Shown: one piece after another, positions 22,191-34,012 of the stretch
Layout of the letters: each line of letters opens with the position of its first letter
Numbering within the stretch: the first letter of the stretch is position 1
Assembly: GCA_003971905.1 (NCBI GenBank)
Contig: RSEE01000019.1
Location: forward strand, 248,001-312,000
DNA: 64,000 bases
Origin: Moniliella sp. 'wahieum'
Taxonomy: Eukaryota; Basidiomycota; Moniliellomycetes; Moniliellales; Moniliellaceae
Direction of reading: 5' to 3'
Program-made: the position numbers and the translations under genes
Notes under the pieces: generated by a model
Databases searched by the model: none
What the model saw: the letters and a program-made list of their open reading frames with translations, nothing else
Told to the model about the DNA's origin: nothing

Positions 22191-22734
22191 CGGATGGACG
22201 GCAGGGATACTGAACTTCTCGGTTGTATGAGGTGGCGGGACGCCCTGGGTAGGTGGACGACCCATGCGCACTGCCTACGTCCACAACATACGCCCCACAT
22301 GGGATAGACACTCCAAGCAATCGGCAGAGGAGACACCGTGCCGCCGGAATGGAATTGAGGGGCAGAGCACTGCAGAGCCGCATTCTGCATCGCATCACCC
22401 CGTCTGTCCTCACAAATCAATCATCGATCACCGCTCACAACATAGCCTGCGGGCAGATCTCAGATTTGCGTCTTAGATCTCAGACCTGCAGACAATAGAC
22501 AGGTGCTCGCATGGGGGCCGTGTGCGCGCTGCGCATGTGAGAAAGCGGGACGTTGAAAGCGGGTGGGAGAGTGCTGTGTCAGGCCTCAGGCGGTGCGCCG
22601 GCCTTGGCCTGCCTTGGCTGCGCAGCCAGTGCCTTGCTCGCTCCTCTGGCCGGGGCAGAGGCGGTGCAGGGCGCGCAGTGTTCGTGATGCATGCAGGCGC
22701 ACCGCAGCTGGCGCATGTCGGCACACCGTGTGAG

Positions 22735-22865
22735 CGCGCTGGCTGAGCGCGCTCAGATCTCTGATCCGCTCAGACCTGCTCACTCTGAGTGCAGCGCTGA
22801 GAGGCGCTGAGAGGCGCTGAGGTGCGCTGAGGCGCCGAGGTCTGAGGGCCTGAGGCATACTGAGC
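22735..22865. repeat. CTGAGMGCGCTSAG array before the membrane-protein gene
   Basis: GCGCTGGCTGAGCGCGCTCAG is followed by GCTGAGAGGCGCTGAGAGGC and GCTGAGGTGCGCTGAGGCGC, a tandem of GAGGCGCT units that ends about 170 bases before the probable start codon of the next gene. Confidence 0.7.
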
Positions 22866-23038
22866 GTACCGAGTATTATGTATCTGTGCACGTACCTACC
22901 CAGTGTAAAAAAACTAAAGCTCAAGCCAGCAACCCGCCACTACCCGTCCTCGGGAATAACCCTGCCCTCCTCCTAAGCTCTAGGCCTCAGGCCCTCAGGC
23001 TTTACCGGTTACCGGTTGCCGGCCTCCGTTGGTTACTC

Positions 23039-24795
23039 ATGCTGCTCTCGTCTACGCTCAGCGCTCACTTGCTTCTTCTCGCCACCGTCACTGTCCCCTC
23101 GTCGCTGCACTCCCCCTCCCCGCGTATAATGCCCGCCGTTGCCGCGCTCGGCGCGCTTACCCTCTCCGCCGCCGAGGCCGCTGCCACGCTGGGCTACCCC
23201 CATCTGGTCCAGAACCATGGCCCTGCGTTGGTGTGGCAGGCGTTTGTCGCACTCGTCGTCACCAAGCTTGTCCTCCTGTTTGCCGCCACGCCTTGGGCCC
23301 GCACACCGCTCGCCGCCATCGTCATCGCCCTCGACGCCGCCTTCTTGCACCACATCATACCACCCAAGCAGGGGTTCTGGGCTGCGCTGCCTGCCCGGCT
23401 CGAAGCCCAGGTCCACACACTCCTACATGCCGCCTGGACTCCTTCCCTTGCTGCTGCTTATCACGCGGGCCTGGCACACCTACGCAAGGGCCACCAAGCC
23501 ACAGCCACCCATGTCCCGCGATGGTACGAGCTGGTTTGCCTTCATTTTGCTGCGCTCTCCCATCAAGCCCTGGACCATGGTGCCCATTGGTACAAAGTAG
23601 CACAGTTGCATGCCACTCAGCTGCATGGCTGGGCTGCTGAGCGCATCCCACCCTCCGTTGTGCACGCCGCGCACCACCCCACCCTTGTCCAGGCTGCCAA
23701 AACAACACGCTTCCATGTTACATCTGGATGGAACACGCTATGGTTCCATGGCGCTAAGGGTTACGCCGCGTCCCGAGCCCATGGCACGCACTTTGCCCAG
23801 GCTGCCTCGGAGCGTATGCCTTTGGTGTACGGCCACGTCGCACAACACTGGCCTATGTATGCAGTTATAGCCCAGCTGATTCTCGTGACCGGTCTCTTCC
23901 TCACCCAGCCTCAAATCCTCCGGCCGACCCGAGACTGGCTTAACCAAATCCGACACTCCTGCCACGGGTGACACTTCCGTTGTTATTCCCGAACGGTACC
24001 AGCTGCACTCGCATGTTTCGTCTCCCGACACCACGATCGCAGAGGACGAGAATACCGCCGGTATCGACAGGGTGGATCCCGTTACGTACGTCGACCCCTA
24101 CCAAGCGCAATGGGTCTGACACGATCAAAAAGCTGAACAATGACTCTCTCCCTGCCCCGTCCCAAAAGGATGACGTGTCCAAGAAGACAAATGGGCTGGT
24201 TTCGCCCTCGGTTCTCCCTGCTACGCCAGCCAAGCCTCTGAAACCTAACCCACTCGCCACTGCGGTAAATGGCGCGTCTTCTTCTCCCCATACGCCTGCC
24301 AAGCCCGCCTCCCAGCCTCCTAGCGCATACAAATCCCTTCCTTCTCCACCGGACGAGGCCGATAACCGCTCAATCTTCAAACGGAACGGGTCGGGCCTGC
24401 GCAAACTCCGTAACTCTCTTCGTCGCAGCCCGGCCGCTGAGGGAGAGGGAAAACGGTCACGGTTTGGGTTACGGTCGCGTGGCGCTATGGCTTCCTCTGC
24501 CTCTCTCAACTCACCTGCCAATGGCGACACGTCCGTCGACGCCTCTTTCGATACGAGTGCCACCACATCACCCCTGCGCAAACGCAAGGCCCCCTCTCGG
24601 CCATCATCTTGGGCGATATCAAGCCTTAATACCACGTGTCTCTTTCAGGCCCATGATCCCTCCTTCTTTATCTTGAGGGGTTCCCCCCACCCCCCTTGTC
24701 TACCCCTACTACTACCCACTCTCCGCGCCTCTGCTCGCTTCCCCCGCCCCCACTGTACTCCCTTTCGCAGAGAAGTAGGTTCTTGTCGCACATGA
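23039..24795 (+). CDS. multi-pass membrane protein with basic Ser-rich tail, unknown
   Basis: Not recognised. The likely start is ATG 23039. The N-terminal 150 residues hold four hydrophobic segments: LLMLLSSTLSAHLLLLATVTV, PAVAALGALTLSAAEAAATLGY, WQAFVALVVTKLVLLFAA and LAAIVIALDAAFLHHII. A long His-rich, otherwise soluble or amphipathic stretch (YHAGLAHLRKGHQ, ALDHGAHWYKVAQLHA) follows. A fifth hydrophobic segment, YAVIAQLILVTGLFL, lies near 23860. The frame then shifts near 23955 and again near 24095 to a Ser/Pro/Lys-rich tail with KRNGSGLRKLRNSLRR and TSPLRKRKAPSRPSSW. The stop at 24793-24795 is in the last frame, but the true end may be near 24650. The layout suggests an organelle or ER membrane protein with a cytosolic tail; no function is inferred. 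Confidence 0.6.
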
Positions 24796-26377
24796 TGATT
24801 CCTTGGGTATATATTTTTTTTCTCGCCTCCCCCGGTACTGTCGGGGTCTTTCTGCAATTCCAAGACCTATTTGGCCTTAGGCTTCATGCCTCATGCCTCA
24901 TGCCCCATGATGGCCTCGCATACTCGCCATGTTCCATGAGCTCTTGAAGACTTTGATTGATTATTTGACCTGTTGTGTCTGTAAGTGAGGGTCCCGGGAG
25001 GTCATGCACATAACGCATGCCATGCATCAACGATTTGTATGCGGTGATCGATTATCACCCTTTCAAACTCCATCCCATACCATGTTTGTGGGAGGCTCGG
25101 GATCGGCAGGAGTTGGCGGAATGGGGCGGAATACGGAAGTGGAGGTCGAGAAAAGTCAGGCTATAAATTTCTTCCTTCTTCGCTTGAAGCTGGATGCAAG
25201 CATTCGTTCTCCCCACCATGTAATACCCGGTTCACAACGGGAGCGCCCGTGACCAAGGGCCCTCCAACCGAGACATCAAACTTCAAGGCCCACTCAGTTC
25301 TCTCTCCACCTCCATGACCCAATTCGAATCGATCTTAAAGCTTCAACGGTCAACGTTCAAGGTGAGTTGCGCATCTCTTCCCCCCCCGCCCTTCCCTCAC
25401 ATGTGGGGGAAGGGGGCACCAATGATTTGAACGAACCAAATTCTTGAGACTTGGCGTCGATGAGAACCCAAATGTTCTTTTTATGTCTTTCGCTCCTTTA
25501 TGAGGCTCCTCCTTCGTGATGCATTAAGCATCCTTCCTACCAGACTGTTGCTGACTATTTTGCATCCAGATGCGATCCTCGGTGCAGGTATCCACTGCTA
25601 CCCATACCCCGGTCGGTCACAATGACTTGACTCTACCTCACGTGGAAACTTCTGTTGGTATCCGTCACGCCGTCCTACCGTTGCCACTTAGGCCAAACTC
25701 GTACTCAACCGCGATCGATATTCGATGCTCGAGGGATGATCTGCACGCACCACCTCATCCAGTGCCCACCTCCGTGCGGTTGTGTGACTGAGGTTCCTGG
25801 GTCTACTGATCACGCTATCCTCGTCTCCCGGCCGCAAGGGCGAGCTGGTCGCATCGTATCTTGTTTCTCCACATCTTCCGGCCGAAGAGGATTGAGAGAC
25901 TAATGACACTAGCTTGGTGGGATCTTGCACTCGAGTCTCTCCGTTAAGATTATCGATCACGATCTCCCAAACCCTCCTGACGCCGATAACTAGATGACTA
26001 CCCAAATTACCACGGTACACTACCACCACGGACAGCATCCCATGCCCAAGACGACAGTGGGCGCCCCTTCATTTCAACTCTGCCTCTGCCACGGGCCCTG
26101 TTCCCCCCTCTCCTGCCGGTCATCGTACAGAGGATGCGGGCTGGTTAAGACTGCCCTCTTTTATTGGTTGTACTTGGTCAGCATCCTGCTCCAGGCCTAT
26201 AGTCTCCTAATGCATGGTTTTAATTTACGGCCGGAACGACGGTAGAAACGCTTTGAATCCAGGCGTGTTGTTTTTGATGCTGTTTCCACGCCCATGCCAT
26301 ATGCAACCGCAACGGCAACACGGGCCCAGTCTCCGCGAGGTAACCCTATTGACCTGTTATGCATGTTGTGTGCATTC
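24796..26377. other. intergenic region, no gene recognised
   Basis: Contains CATGCCTCATGCC repeats at about 24885-24910 and TCAACGGTCAACGTTCAAGG at 25345. Open frames of 70-115 codons at 25570-26240 on both strands show no motif. It may include transposon debris next to the LINE-like relic. Confidence 0.4.
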
Positions 26378-26480
26378 CATTGACAGAGCTTAAGGCTGGG
26401 ACAGGGGGAACGCTACGTCTAAACCGAACCGTTCATCTTGCGGGGGTTACTTGGAGGCGCCACCAAGATTAAGGGACCAG
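26378..26480 (-). repeat. LINE-like 3' tail, copy 1
   Basis: Begins CATTGACAGAGCTTAAGG on the plus strand and continues through GGGACAGG, CGCTACG, TAAACCGA and GGCGCCACC. It matches 27602-27702 with scattered substitutions and small gaps, in the same orientation. Confidence 0.85.
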
Positions 26481-27300
26481 GGGGATCGCCAGGATATCAG
26501 GACCCTCCGGCTCACGCCATCCGGTCCCGTACCCTAGGAAGCGCGTGTGGACACGGAGGAACGTGGTTGACATACGAGCGAGGAACCATTTCCACTGAGA
26601 CTTAGTAGCCAACTCCTTCCAATGCGCAAACAACTTGCCCGCCGTCTTGGTGCCGTAGTATCCTCGCGTCGTCAAAACCAGGGGGAAAAACGGTTCTTGA
26701 GTGCGTCCCTGGTACTTGGCGTTCTTGTCGCATTCTGCTTGTTCAAGCAGCCGAAGCAGTTCCTTCTCCCGGCGTTCCAAAGGCGACGCAGTGCTCTCAT
26801 GCACCACCCGCCGGTACGCGCTCTGCGCCTCCTGCGATCCCGTGTCGCGCAGCGTGTGGTCTACCTCCATTCCGGTTCCTCCCAATGCTCCGGGCCCCAT
26901 CAGCGGTAATCGGTGCGCTGTGCCTTCCGTCCGCGCCTCGTCCCATCCTCTTCCTCCACCATAGGTTCGTTGTGGACGTGGGTGTCGGGGATGGAGCGGA
27001 GGAGCTGGAGAATGGGCTCCCGCACTGCCTCATGCAACGCACCAAACTTGGCCTGGGTGCGGGTGCAGGACATGATATGTTCCAGCGAGGACATGATGCC
27101 GCACTTGCACATGCTGCGCGTGGTGCGGCACAGCGTGCGGAGCTGGAGACCAACCTGGACCTGCTGGTCAGAAGCTTGAGGTACGGGACGGATGGAATGG
27201 CGGAGAGCCAGTTGTGGCTCAGCGGGTTGCTGTGCTCAACCACATGGCGACCATCGGCAGCGTCATGCATGTTACATGCTATGGGTGAGCGATGATCGAT
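26378..27300 (-). mobile_element. LINE-like retrotransposon relic, better-preserved copy
   Basis: Read on the minus strand from about 27290: NWLSAIPSVPYLKLLTSRSRLVS, then (shifted) TTRSMCKCGIMSSLEHIMSC with a CxC...HxxxC zinc-binding pattern. That is followed by ALHEAVREPILQLLRSIPD, an acidic linker, KELLRLLEQAECDKNAK and FFPLVLTTRGYYGTKTA to the end near 26469. The zinc motif and its place at the C-terminal end resemble the tail of LINE RT/RNase H polyproteins. Two shorter relatives are at 915-1420 and 8875-9060. Immediately 3' of the reading frame is a roughly 100-bp tail (26378-26480) that recurs at 27602-27702. Confidence 0.6.
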
Positions 27301-27601
27301 GATTTACTTCCCGATCGTCGCGCGCCACATGTCACACGTCACGCGTCACAGCCAGCAAGCAGAAGCAGGTGGTGAGCAGGTGGTAGGCGCCGGATGGAGG
27401 ACTAGATTATTGCAGAGGCAAAATGGAGGAAGTAATTAATAAGGGCTCGTCCTCCTTGCCCTCTTTTTGTTTGGAGTAGGTCTCCCGCCAGCCTGGTTTA
27501 TCGGCATCGGCAGCAGGCATCTCCACCGCTCAGTAGCGAAATCCTACCCACTCCTCTCTCTAGTACCCTGCCCTCTGCTCTATCCTATACTGCATCCATA
27601 T

Positions 27602-27702
27602 CATTGACAGAGCTTAAGGTTGGGACAGGGAAACGCTACGCCTAAACCGACACGTTCATATTGCGTGTGTTGCTTGGTAGCGCCACCCTGTTAAGGAACC
27701 AG
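27602..27702 (-). repeat. LINE-like 3' tail, copy 2 (severely 5'-truncated insertion)
   Basis: Same start, CATTGACAGAGCTTAAGG, as copy 1 and same orientation, but no reading frame precedes it. A lone 3' tail is what a severely 5'-truncated LINE insertion leaves behind. Confidence 0.8.
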
Positions 27703-29433
27703 CAAAAGATAGCCGTTCATTATTTCGATCATTAAAATCGTCAGCAATTCCGAGATATATTCATCGAATATTCGTCACAGGTACAGTGCCCACTGCCACG
27801 GGGCAGGGGGAAGCTTCGCTGCATGTTCATTGATCGATGTTCGGCCGTTGCGAGCTTTGTAAGAATGGGAGTGAGACTCGCATGCTCATTTGCCTCATGA
27901 TTACGGCCGTTGAAGGTCAGCACCACCCAGTGTACTGAGTAACGATCTTTCTATTCGGCCTTTTGAGCCCAGCTTCGGATCGGTGGGGTCGCGCGCGGGG
28001 CGTTGTGGGAGCATAAGCTCGGGGAGCGTGTGTTCTCCCACGTGGCGCGCTGCGGACGCATCTCCTTCCACCGCGCTATTGGGCGTTTAATTACAGGAAG
28101 TGCCTCCCTTTTTGCCCCTTATTCCCCGCCCCTTCATCCGCTTTTGCGGCCGCAATACAATGAGATTCCTGCCTGGCTACGAAATGGTCTTCAGGGTGTT
28201 ATTGTTGTCTAGTACCTATTTCCCAGCCACCGTTGGACGGGGGTGTCGGTGGTGACCTAGATATGCTTCAATCACACGCACATACTATTATGAGAGCGAA
28301 AAGCATTTAAGCCAACAGCGGTTGGGGTGTGTGGGAATCATAGAAGCTTTGGAAGTTTGGTCCCTCTTCCACCGTGCCGGAGGTAGCAGTCGATCCTTTT
28401 CGAATTGAAGGTCCTCGGAAGCACGGGAAGACTCAACTAAGCGCTCGCCTATTACGATAATGCGATGGGTAATGGATAACTAGATAACTCGTCTCAACAG
28501 TAACAACACAAGACACAGCTCTCTGGCTCGCCTTCGTCGCGGGTTATCTCTTGGGGGTCTAGCAAAGAGGACGCGACCTGACTCAATGGCCGTCTTTTCC
28601 ATTTCGGACATGCACCGGTGGCACTCAGAACTTCGAAAGACTCATGTATGCAGACCGTGACGTCAATACATGCCGAGGGTCACCTCCGATCCGCATTACT
28701 TTCCCTCCTACTAATGACCACGATTGAGTGCGTGGTTATTACAGGGATAGTAGACAATAAGTAAGTTGCTGTGGGGCTTGTTGAAGACTACGATCCCCAA
28801 CCCTTTTCTCCATGTCGAGGGTAAGTTTTTCCGGTTCATACTTCTATCGTATTCGGTAACAGCTTTTCCCACTCTACAGTACTGTATAATTGGTAATGGT
28901 ATCCACTTGGGCCCCAGAGCGATGTAGTGTATGGTAGGATGGACAGACAGTCAATCTACGCATGATCTACGTCGTAGTAATCAAAGTGACCATTGAATTG
29001 CGAAACAGCACGTGGACATACTAATCCCACCGAAGAGCATCCCCTCTCTATAAAATGTAAGCCTTTTCCTCTTTCATATACTCAGGTACATGCTTTTTCT
29101 GTCCCTTCAGCCAAAGCATCTGTCCCTATACTAAACTTGGTCAATATGGCGTGTCTGAGTATAGAACCCACAACCGGGGACAAATGAAGGTGGATACGTG
29201 GATGAGTGCAGTCTCGATGCTATGGCGCAGTTGAAACGCACAGAGCCATTAGAATGACGAGGTGTGTTGTGCACGGACTGAGAGAATGAAGAGACAGTGT
29301 ATAGCAAGTGCACCCGGATTTGTTTAACCACCCATCCCTCCCTCCTAATCTGCCTTACGTCTTAACTCCTCCACCATCCTCTTCCCAATAGGTGCGGCAA
29401 TTGCACAGAGCCTATTGCTTTTCTGCCACCTAC
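27703..29433. other. intergenic region, no gene recognised
   Basis: About 1.7 kb of lower GC content than the flanking coding DNA. Only short open frames are present and no repeat or RNA gene was recognised. The last few hundred bases should include the promoter of the Zn2Cys6 gene. Confidence 0.4.
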
Positions 29434-30609
29434 ATGTCTCCTTCTCGCCCTTCGGGATCCTTGCCGACCCAACAAAGCTCACAGCAAGCATGCCGCCGTC
29501 CTTCACAGGATAACAACCTGCGCAGGCTTCCAGGTCCTTCCTCCCTTATTGCATTTTCTGTGCAGGGCCCATCCCCGGTCTTGTCCCCAATCCTTCTCGA
29601 CACAGCCACACCCAATCCGTACCTAACTCGGTCTTCCTCACCGACCCACGAGACCGCTCCCTGGATCCGGCATGGCATGAACGTGCTCAACTGTACCAGC
29701 TCGGGGTAGAGAGGGCTGGGCGCCCATCCGCTGGTGCCTTACGTCGGAGCACCTTAGACCACACCTCGTCTACACCACGCTCCACCACTACCAGTTCCTC
29801 GGGCGGGATTGGAAATGCCTCTCCCCTCCACTGGCTTGGCATATCGCCGACCTTCGGAACCTATCCTTGCTTCCTCTCCCGGCCGGAGGTTTGGTCCTAC
29901 AGGCCTGTCCACACCTATCACTGTCTCCGCCTCTACCTCTACCTCTATCGATGTCTCTACGTCTGCGTCTACTTCGGTTTCTACTTGTGCCTGGGTCTCT
30001 GCTTCTGCCTCGGCCTCGGCCGCGCCCCTTGCCCCTCTCCGGTCAGCTCGTCGCTCTCTCTCCCACGTCTCCTCCCCTCTGGGGGACTCGGTGCGATTGA
30101 TTACCGACAAGAATATGTTGCGTTGGTCCATGAGTGGCAGTACCCAGCTCCCCATGCTGCGGCCTTTACCTACTCTGGAGACCGACTCACTTGGCTTGCC
30201 CTCACCATTGCTAGGATCCGATGATGCTCTGTCCAACCCCACGCCCGAGACCGAGGCGGAGCCAGAAACAAAATCCGAACTTGGGCCCGAACCTGAGTCT
30301 ACGGCCAACAGGGCGGGCCGGGTGAAACGGAAACAGGTGAGCAACGCATGTACCAATTGTCAGCGCGCTTCCAAGGGATGCAGTGCGACGCGGCCGTGTG
30401 ATCGTTGCGTTCGGTTGCGCTTGAGCGACACGTGCCGCTCTTCGGTTCACAAGCGGCGCGCAGGCCCGCGTGCCGTCCTTGCCAGCCAGTCTTTCTCCGT
30501 CGCGACCGAGAGCAAGGATAATCCTCGCTCCCCCACGTACGGACAGGCCTCTCCTCCGCCTTCTCGCCCAAGCCCCGTTGACTTTTCGGGGCCGCATCCT
30601 GGGGGGTAA
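29434..30609 (+). CDS. Zn2Cys6 transcription factor
   Basis: Probable fungal binuclear-cluster DNA-binding regulator. The cluster lies at 30349-30435: CTNCQRASKGC, PCDRC and a last Cys in SDTC (spacing 2-6-5-2-8), preceded by a basic RVKRKQVSNA and followed by HKRRAGPR. Unusually it sits near the C-terminus, with only about 60 residues after it. N-terminal to it are a Ser/Thr-rich stretch and an alternating Glu/Pro run (ETEAEPETKSELGPEPE). The proposed start is ATG 29434 (MSPSRPSGSLPTQQSS). Between about 29650 and 29810 the coding-like text passes through another frame (AWHERAQLYQLGVERAG), so at least two one-base shifts are needed. The stop is TAA 30607-30609. The fungal-specific middle homology domain is absent, as in short cluster proteins. 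Confidence 0.8.
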
Positions 30610-31164
30610 ACAGCCCCTTCCCTCCCCCCATCTTATTATTGTCGTCCGTAGCATTTCATCTTTGTTTCTTGGCCACAGAAGGGACAAGAGAGCGCACTAT
30701 AGCCCATTCAAGAAACAACCCCTAACGTGCTTACACTTACTACAGACCTGTCCTCTTCTACCTGTTTGACTTGTCTTCTGGTTCGTTTCACCTTTCTCAC
30801 CGTTTCCACTAGTTGTCCCCCCTCGTCAGCCCCATTCTGGCCCGAGGTCGACGCAGGGCACCAGAAGAGGAGAGGATGGCCGGTCTATGCCGCAGACGAT
30901 TTTGGTCTTTGTAATGGTGGAACGAGTTATTAGTCGTTCTACAGCAGCTATCACGAAAGAAGAACGATGCATGGACATGCACTGCACGAGAGACCAGATT
31001 TGGGGAACGAGGGGGCATGAGGATGGTTAGATGGTGGATGATGCGTCGTGATCGATGGAAGGGGAAAAGGGTGGAAGTGGAGAACAAGGGAGGTGACGAG
31101 ATGTGGGTGAAGGGAAGAGGCCCATCATCACAGGGTGCTGCAAGCCTCGTGAACCACTGGGCCT
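30610..31164. other. convergent intergenic region between two regulators
   Basis: The 3' ends of the Zn2Cys6 gene (plus) and the Swi5-like C2H2 gene (minus) face each other. No gene is recognised in between. Confidence 0.4.
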
Positions 31165-33708
31165 CTACCTCGCATAGGGGTGCGCTGCACAAGTGCGGGA
31201 GGTAGGTAGGAAGGAATGTGGCGCGGCGCGAGAAACCAACAGATAAATTTGCCTACTGTGGCGACGACCAGGGATCCGCGAATGAACAAGAGAGCCACGC
31301 TTGCCTGAGCGGTAGCTTTCGGGCGGGCGAACAGAGTCGGCCGGGCACGGGGGCAAGGGCACACGAGGCTGGTCTGATCGCGGAGATCCGGGTGGGGGAG
31401 GGGCAAGAGAATAGGAGCCAGCCCATCGCGAGTGGGAACCCGAGGAAGAGGCGGTGCCGTGAGAGGGTGGAACCCACTCGTCGTGTCCAGACATGTGCGT
31501 CGATAATGCAGTGATGGAAGAACGGGAGGCCAGGTAGGCGTCCGTTCGTATCGACTCGGACATGCTCGAAAGACTCAGCGCTGAGCTGGCTCGTGAAGCT
31601 TCCGTTCGCACGGACGCGCCGGGAGCCGAGAGGGGATAACCTTCACTTGGCGGGGGACCCAGGCTAGAAAGGGGTCGACGCCTTTTGTACTCCAGCGTGT
31701 TGGCAAGCATCTCGACTGGGAGAGAGTTGCGCGCAGCAGACAAGCGTCGAGGTGGGGTATATTCCGCTGGACTAGGGAGGTCCCGGGTGAACGGAAGTTC
31801 GGGTGGAGGTAGCCCGATCGCGGTGGGCGCCCAACTGTGGCGGTGTAGAGCGAGATGAGAAAGCCCTCTAGGCAACTTATCGGGTTGGCTCCGATCCTGA
31901 GTCGGTGGCTCTTGTTTGCTTGATGTATCATCGCCTACGCCCTCATTGGCCGCCGCCGCCACCCCCTCCTCGCTGACTTCCCCCTCCTTGGCATGAACGT
32001 CGACCTCCTTCTCCTTGGGGTGGATCTCAGCTGATGTGTCAATGCTAGCACGGCTTTCCGAGTTCGATTCCACACGGAACTCTCGGCGGCGTTTGCGCCC
32101 AGCACAACCCTAGAAGAAGTGGAAAGAGAGAGTCAGACGCAAGCCGCAAACTGTGGATGAACAAACGTACTTTGACGAGGATATGTCGGTTGAGCGCGTC
32201 TTTTCGAGAAAAAGGCTTGTGGCACTCGGGGCAAGCAAACGGTTTGGTCCTCAAGTGAATTCGACAGTGCCTTCGCAAGTCGTGATTTCGTACAAATGCA
32301 GCACACCGCACGAGGTACACTTGAACGGCCGCGGCGGCCCGGGAGTTGGGGCGGTAGGCTGAGCATGTGGGGGCAGCCGAGGCGGTGGTGGGCCAGCTGG
32401 GGAAGGAATGACCCCCGGGGTAAATTAGGGTAGTTGCTAGCCCACTCGGCATGGGCGGCAGCTGACCCGGGGTGCTGGTGTGACAACTGATGAGGTCCGG
32501 GCAGAGCCGTAAGTTCGTACACAGGAGGTCCACAATGGGCGGAATGGCGAGACTCCAAGGATGGGGGGTGAGCTTGTTGTGGGAAAGACGAACTGTGGGG
32601 CTCAGGTTCGGGCCAGCGCATCAGAGGATGTGAGGGCGTTTCAAAAGTGTGCGATGGCAGGCGAGTCGGATAGGCATGAATAGAGGAGAGGGGAGGCGAG
32701 GTCCGAGCGGGAACAAGAGGGGAATGGGCAACAGGGATGAGATGGCCATGTGGCAGCAGACGATGGGGGGGCACGCCATGCATCTGGAGTGGGGCCAGAA
32801 AGAGAGGAGCGAACATGTCGATTCGCATGTGAGTTGCGGCCGGTGGAGGCAAGTGGGGGTGCATAGGCGGGAGTGTAGCTGTTGGCATATGACATTCGCC
32901 GTTGAGGGCCGATGGAGGGGACAAAGGGATAGTGGCCATCATCGCCGCCTTCATCAGTGTGTGCAGATGAGGGTGACAGGCGAGCCGAGGGAACGGGTCT
33001 AGGGCGGACGGGGGCGGACAGAGGAGGGAGACGGGACAAAGAATCGCTCGAATCACCGTACGCAGTGCTGTGCCTCCGGGGCGGCAAGGGAGGCAAGCGT
33101 CCGGAGGGCACGCCCGAAGATCCAGAAATGCTTGAGCGCGGGCTGGGGTTGGAAGTCAAGTCGGCGTGGGGAGTGTGGCGCTTGAGAGAAGACGGACGCG
33201 AGGGGCGAGCAGAGAAGGTATAGGTTCCGAGGCCGCCGGAAGATTGTTCGGGGCTGTGCGCATGAGACGAGCGAGACGCGTGGTCGGCAAAGCCAAAACC
33301 CTGGGCCAACGAGGGCAGACTACGATGAGGAGGCTCAGAAGGGTAGGTGTCGCGGGTGAGACGGGGAAGAGGGGCATCAGGGTGTGGGATGGGATGGGAA
33401 GAGACGGAGGCAGGGGCCGGATCGGGGAGGGAATTTTGAGCTTGACGTTGAGCTGGTGCTGGAGGGACCGAAGGCGAGGTAGAGCCAGAGCCAGAGCCAG
33501 AACCAGAGCCGGCTGGCGAGAGGGACGGCGCGCGGGGGTTGGGAACCGAGGGTGCGCAGGGACAGGTGGGCCAGCATCGCCAGGCATTGGGACTGAAGTG
33601 TGCGAGGGGGGATGAGAGAAGGTGGTGGTGTCCGGCTGCGATGGGAGACGGGCTGAAGCTAGGGCTCCAGGCTCTTCTGGGGGGAGTGGGGGGTACGTGG
33701 TCATGCAT
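31165..33708 (-). CDS. C2H2 zinc-finger regulator, Swi5/Ace2-like fingers
   Basis: Probable nuclear regulator. The start is ATG 33708 (MHDHVPPTPPRRAWSP). A 400-residue Ser/Pro-rich region includes a GSGSGSG run and PPLPPRRHSTAYGDSSDSLS. After a shift near 32990 it becomes His/Pro-rich. The fingers are at 32310-32171. The first begins RPFKCTSCG in one frame and continues FVRNHDLRRHCRIH after a shift. The second is FACPECHKPFSRKDALNRH. A 61-bp intron (32170-32110, GTACGT to TTCTAG) joins HILVK to GCAGRKRRREF, giving the KGC plus basic stretch that follows such fingers in Swi5/Ace2-type proteins. The tail is Ser-rich (SRASSALSLSSMSESI). The last 40 codons before the stop at 31165 may be in the wrong frame. 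Confidence 0.8.
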
Positions 33709-33884
33709 CCTGGGCAATCTGTTGTGCTGGGTCCAGGTTGTTCCTGCAGAGAGACACGCGGATTTGAGAAAGCCAGCAGGGGGACCCACACGCACCAGCC
33801 TAGTGTCGGCGAAAAACGATGGCCTTTTATTCTCCGCTGATTTTAGCATGTAAAACGCGCGGCAGCATCGGCTGCGAGCGTGGG

Positions 33885-34012
33885 TGCGCTGGCCAGACAG
33901 CCTGACAGCCGCAGCCAGACAAGGCCAGACAAGGCCAGACAAGACACAGACAAGGCCAGACAGCCCGACAGTTCGACAGCCCGACAGCCCGACAGCCAGA
34001 CAGCCAGGTCCG
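33885..34012. repeat. GACAG-based tandem repeat
   Basis: Imperfect tandem units CCAGACAAGG (five or so) change into CGACAGCC and CAGACAGC (five or so). The block starts about 180 bases upstream of the ATG of the C2H2 gene on the minus strand, so it is in its promoter or 5' UTR. Confidence 0.85.

Larger units (their letters stand above)
19889..23038. other. 3.1-kb divergent intergenic region rich in palindromes
   Basis: This lies between the starts of the ankyrin gene (minus) and the membrane-protein gene (plus), so it holds both promoters. Apart from the repeats listed separately, it has CATCATGCAT at 20485-20512, GTTAAACGTTAAAAGC with TTAAGCGCTAAG (20623-20658), a TATATATA at about 20990 and GTTAACGTTTAATG at 21558. 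No coding frame with family motifs was found. Confidence 0.5.

Noticed and set aside
25688-26038. A 116-codon minus-strand frame that could be part of a retroelement.
   Set aside because: No motif of integrase, chromodomain or RT could be placed, and neighbouring frames show no continuation.
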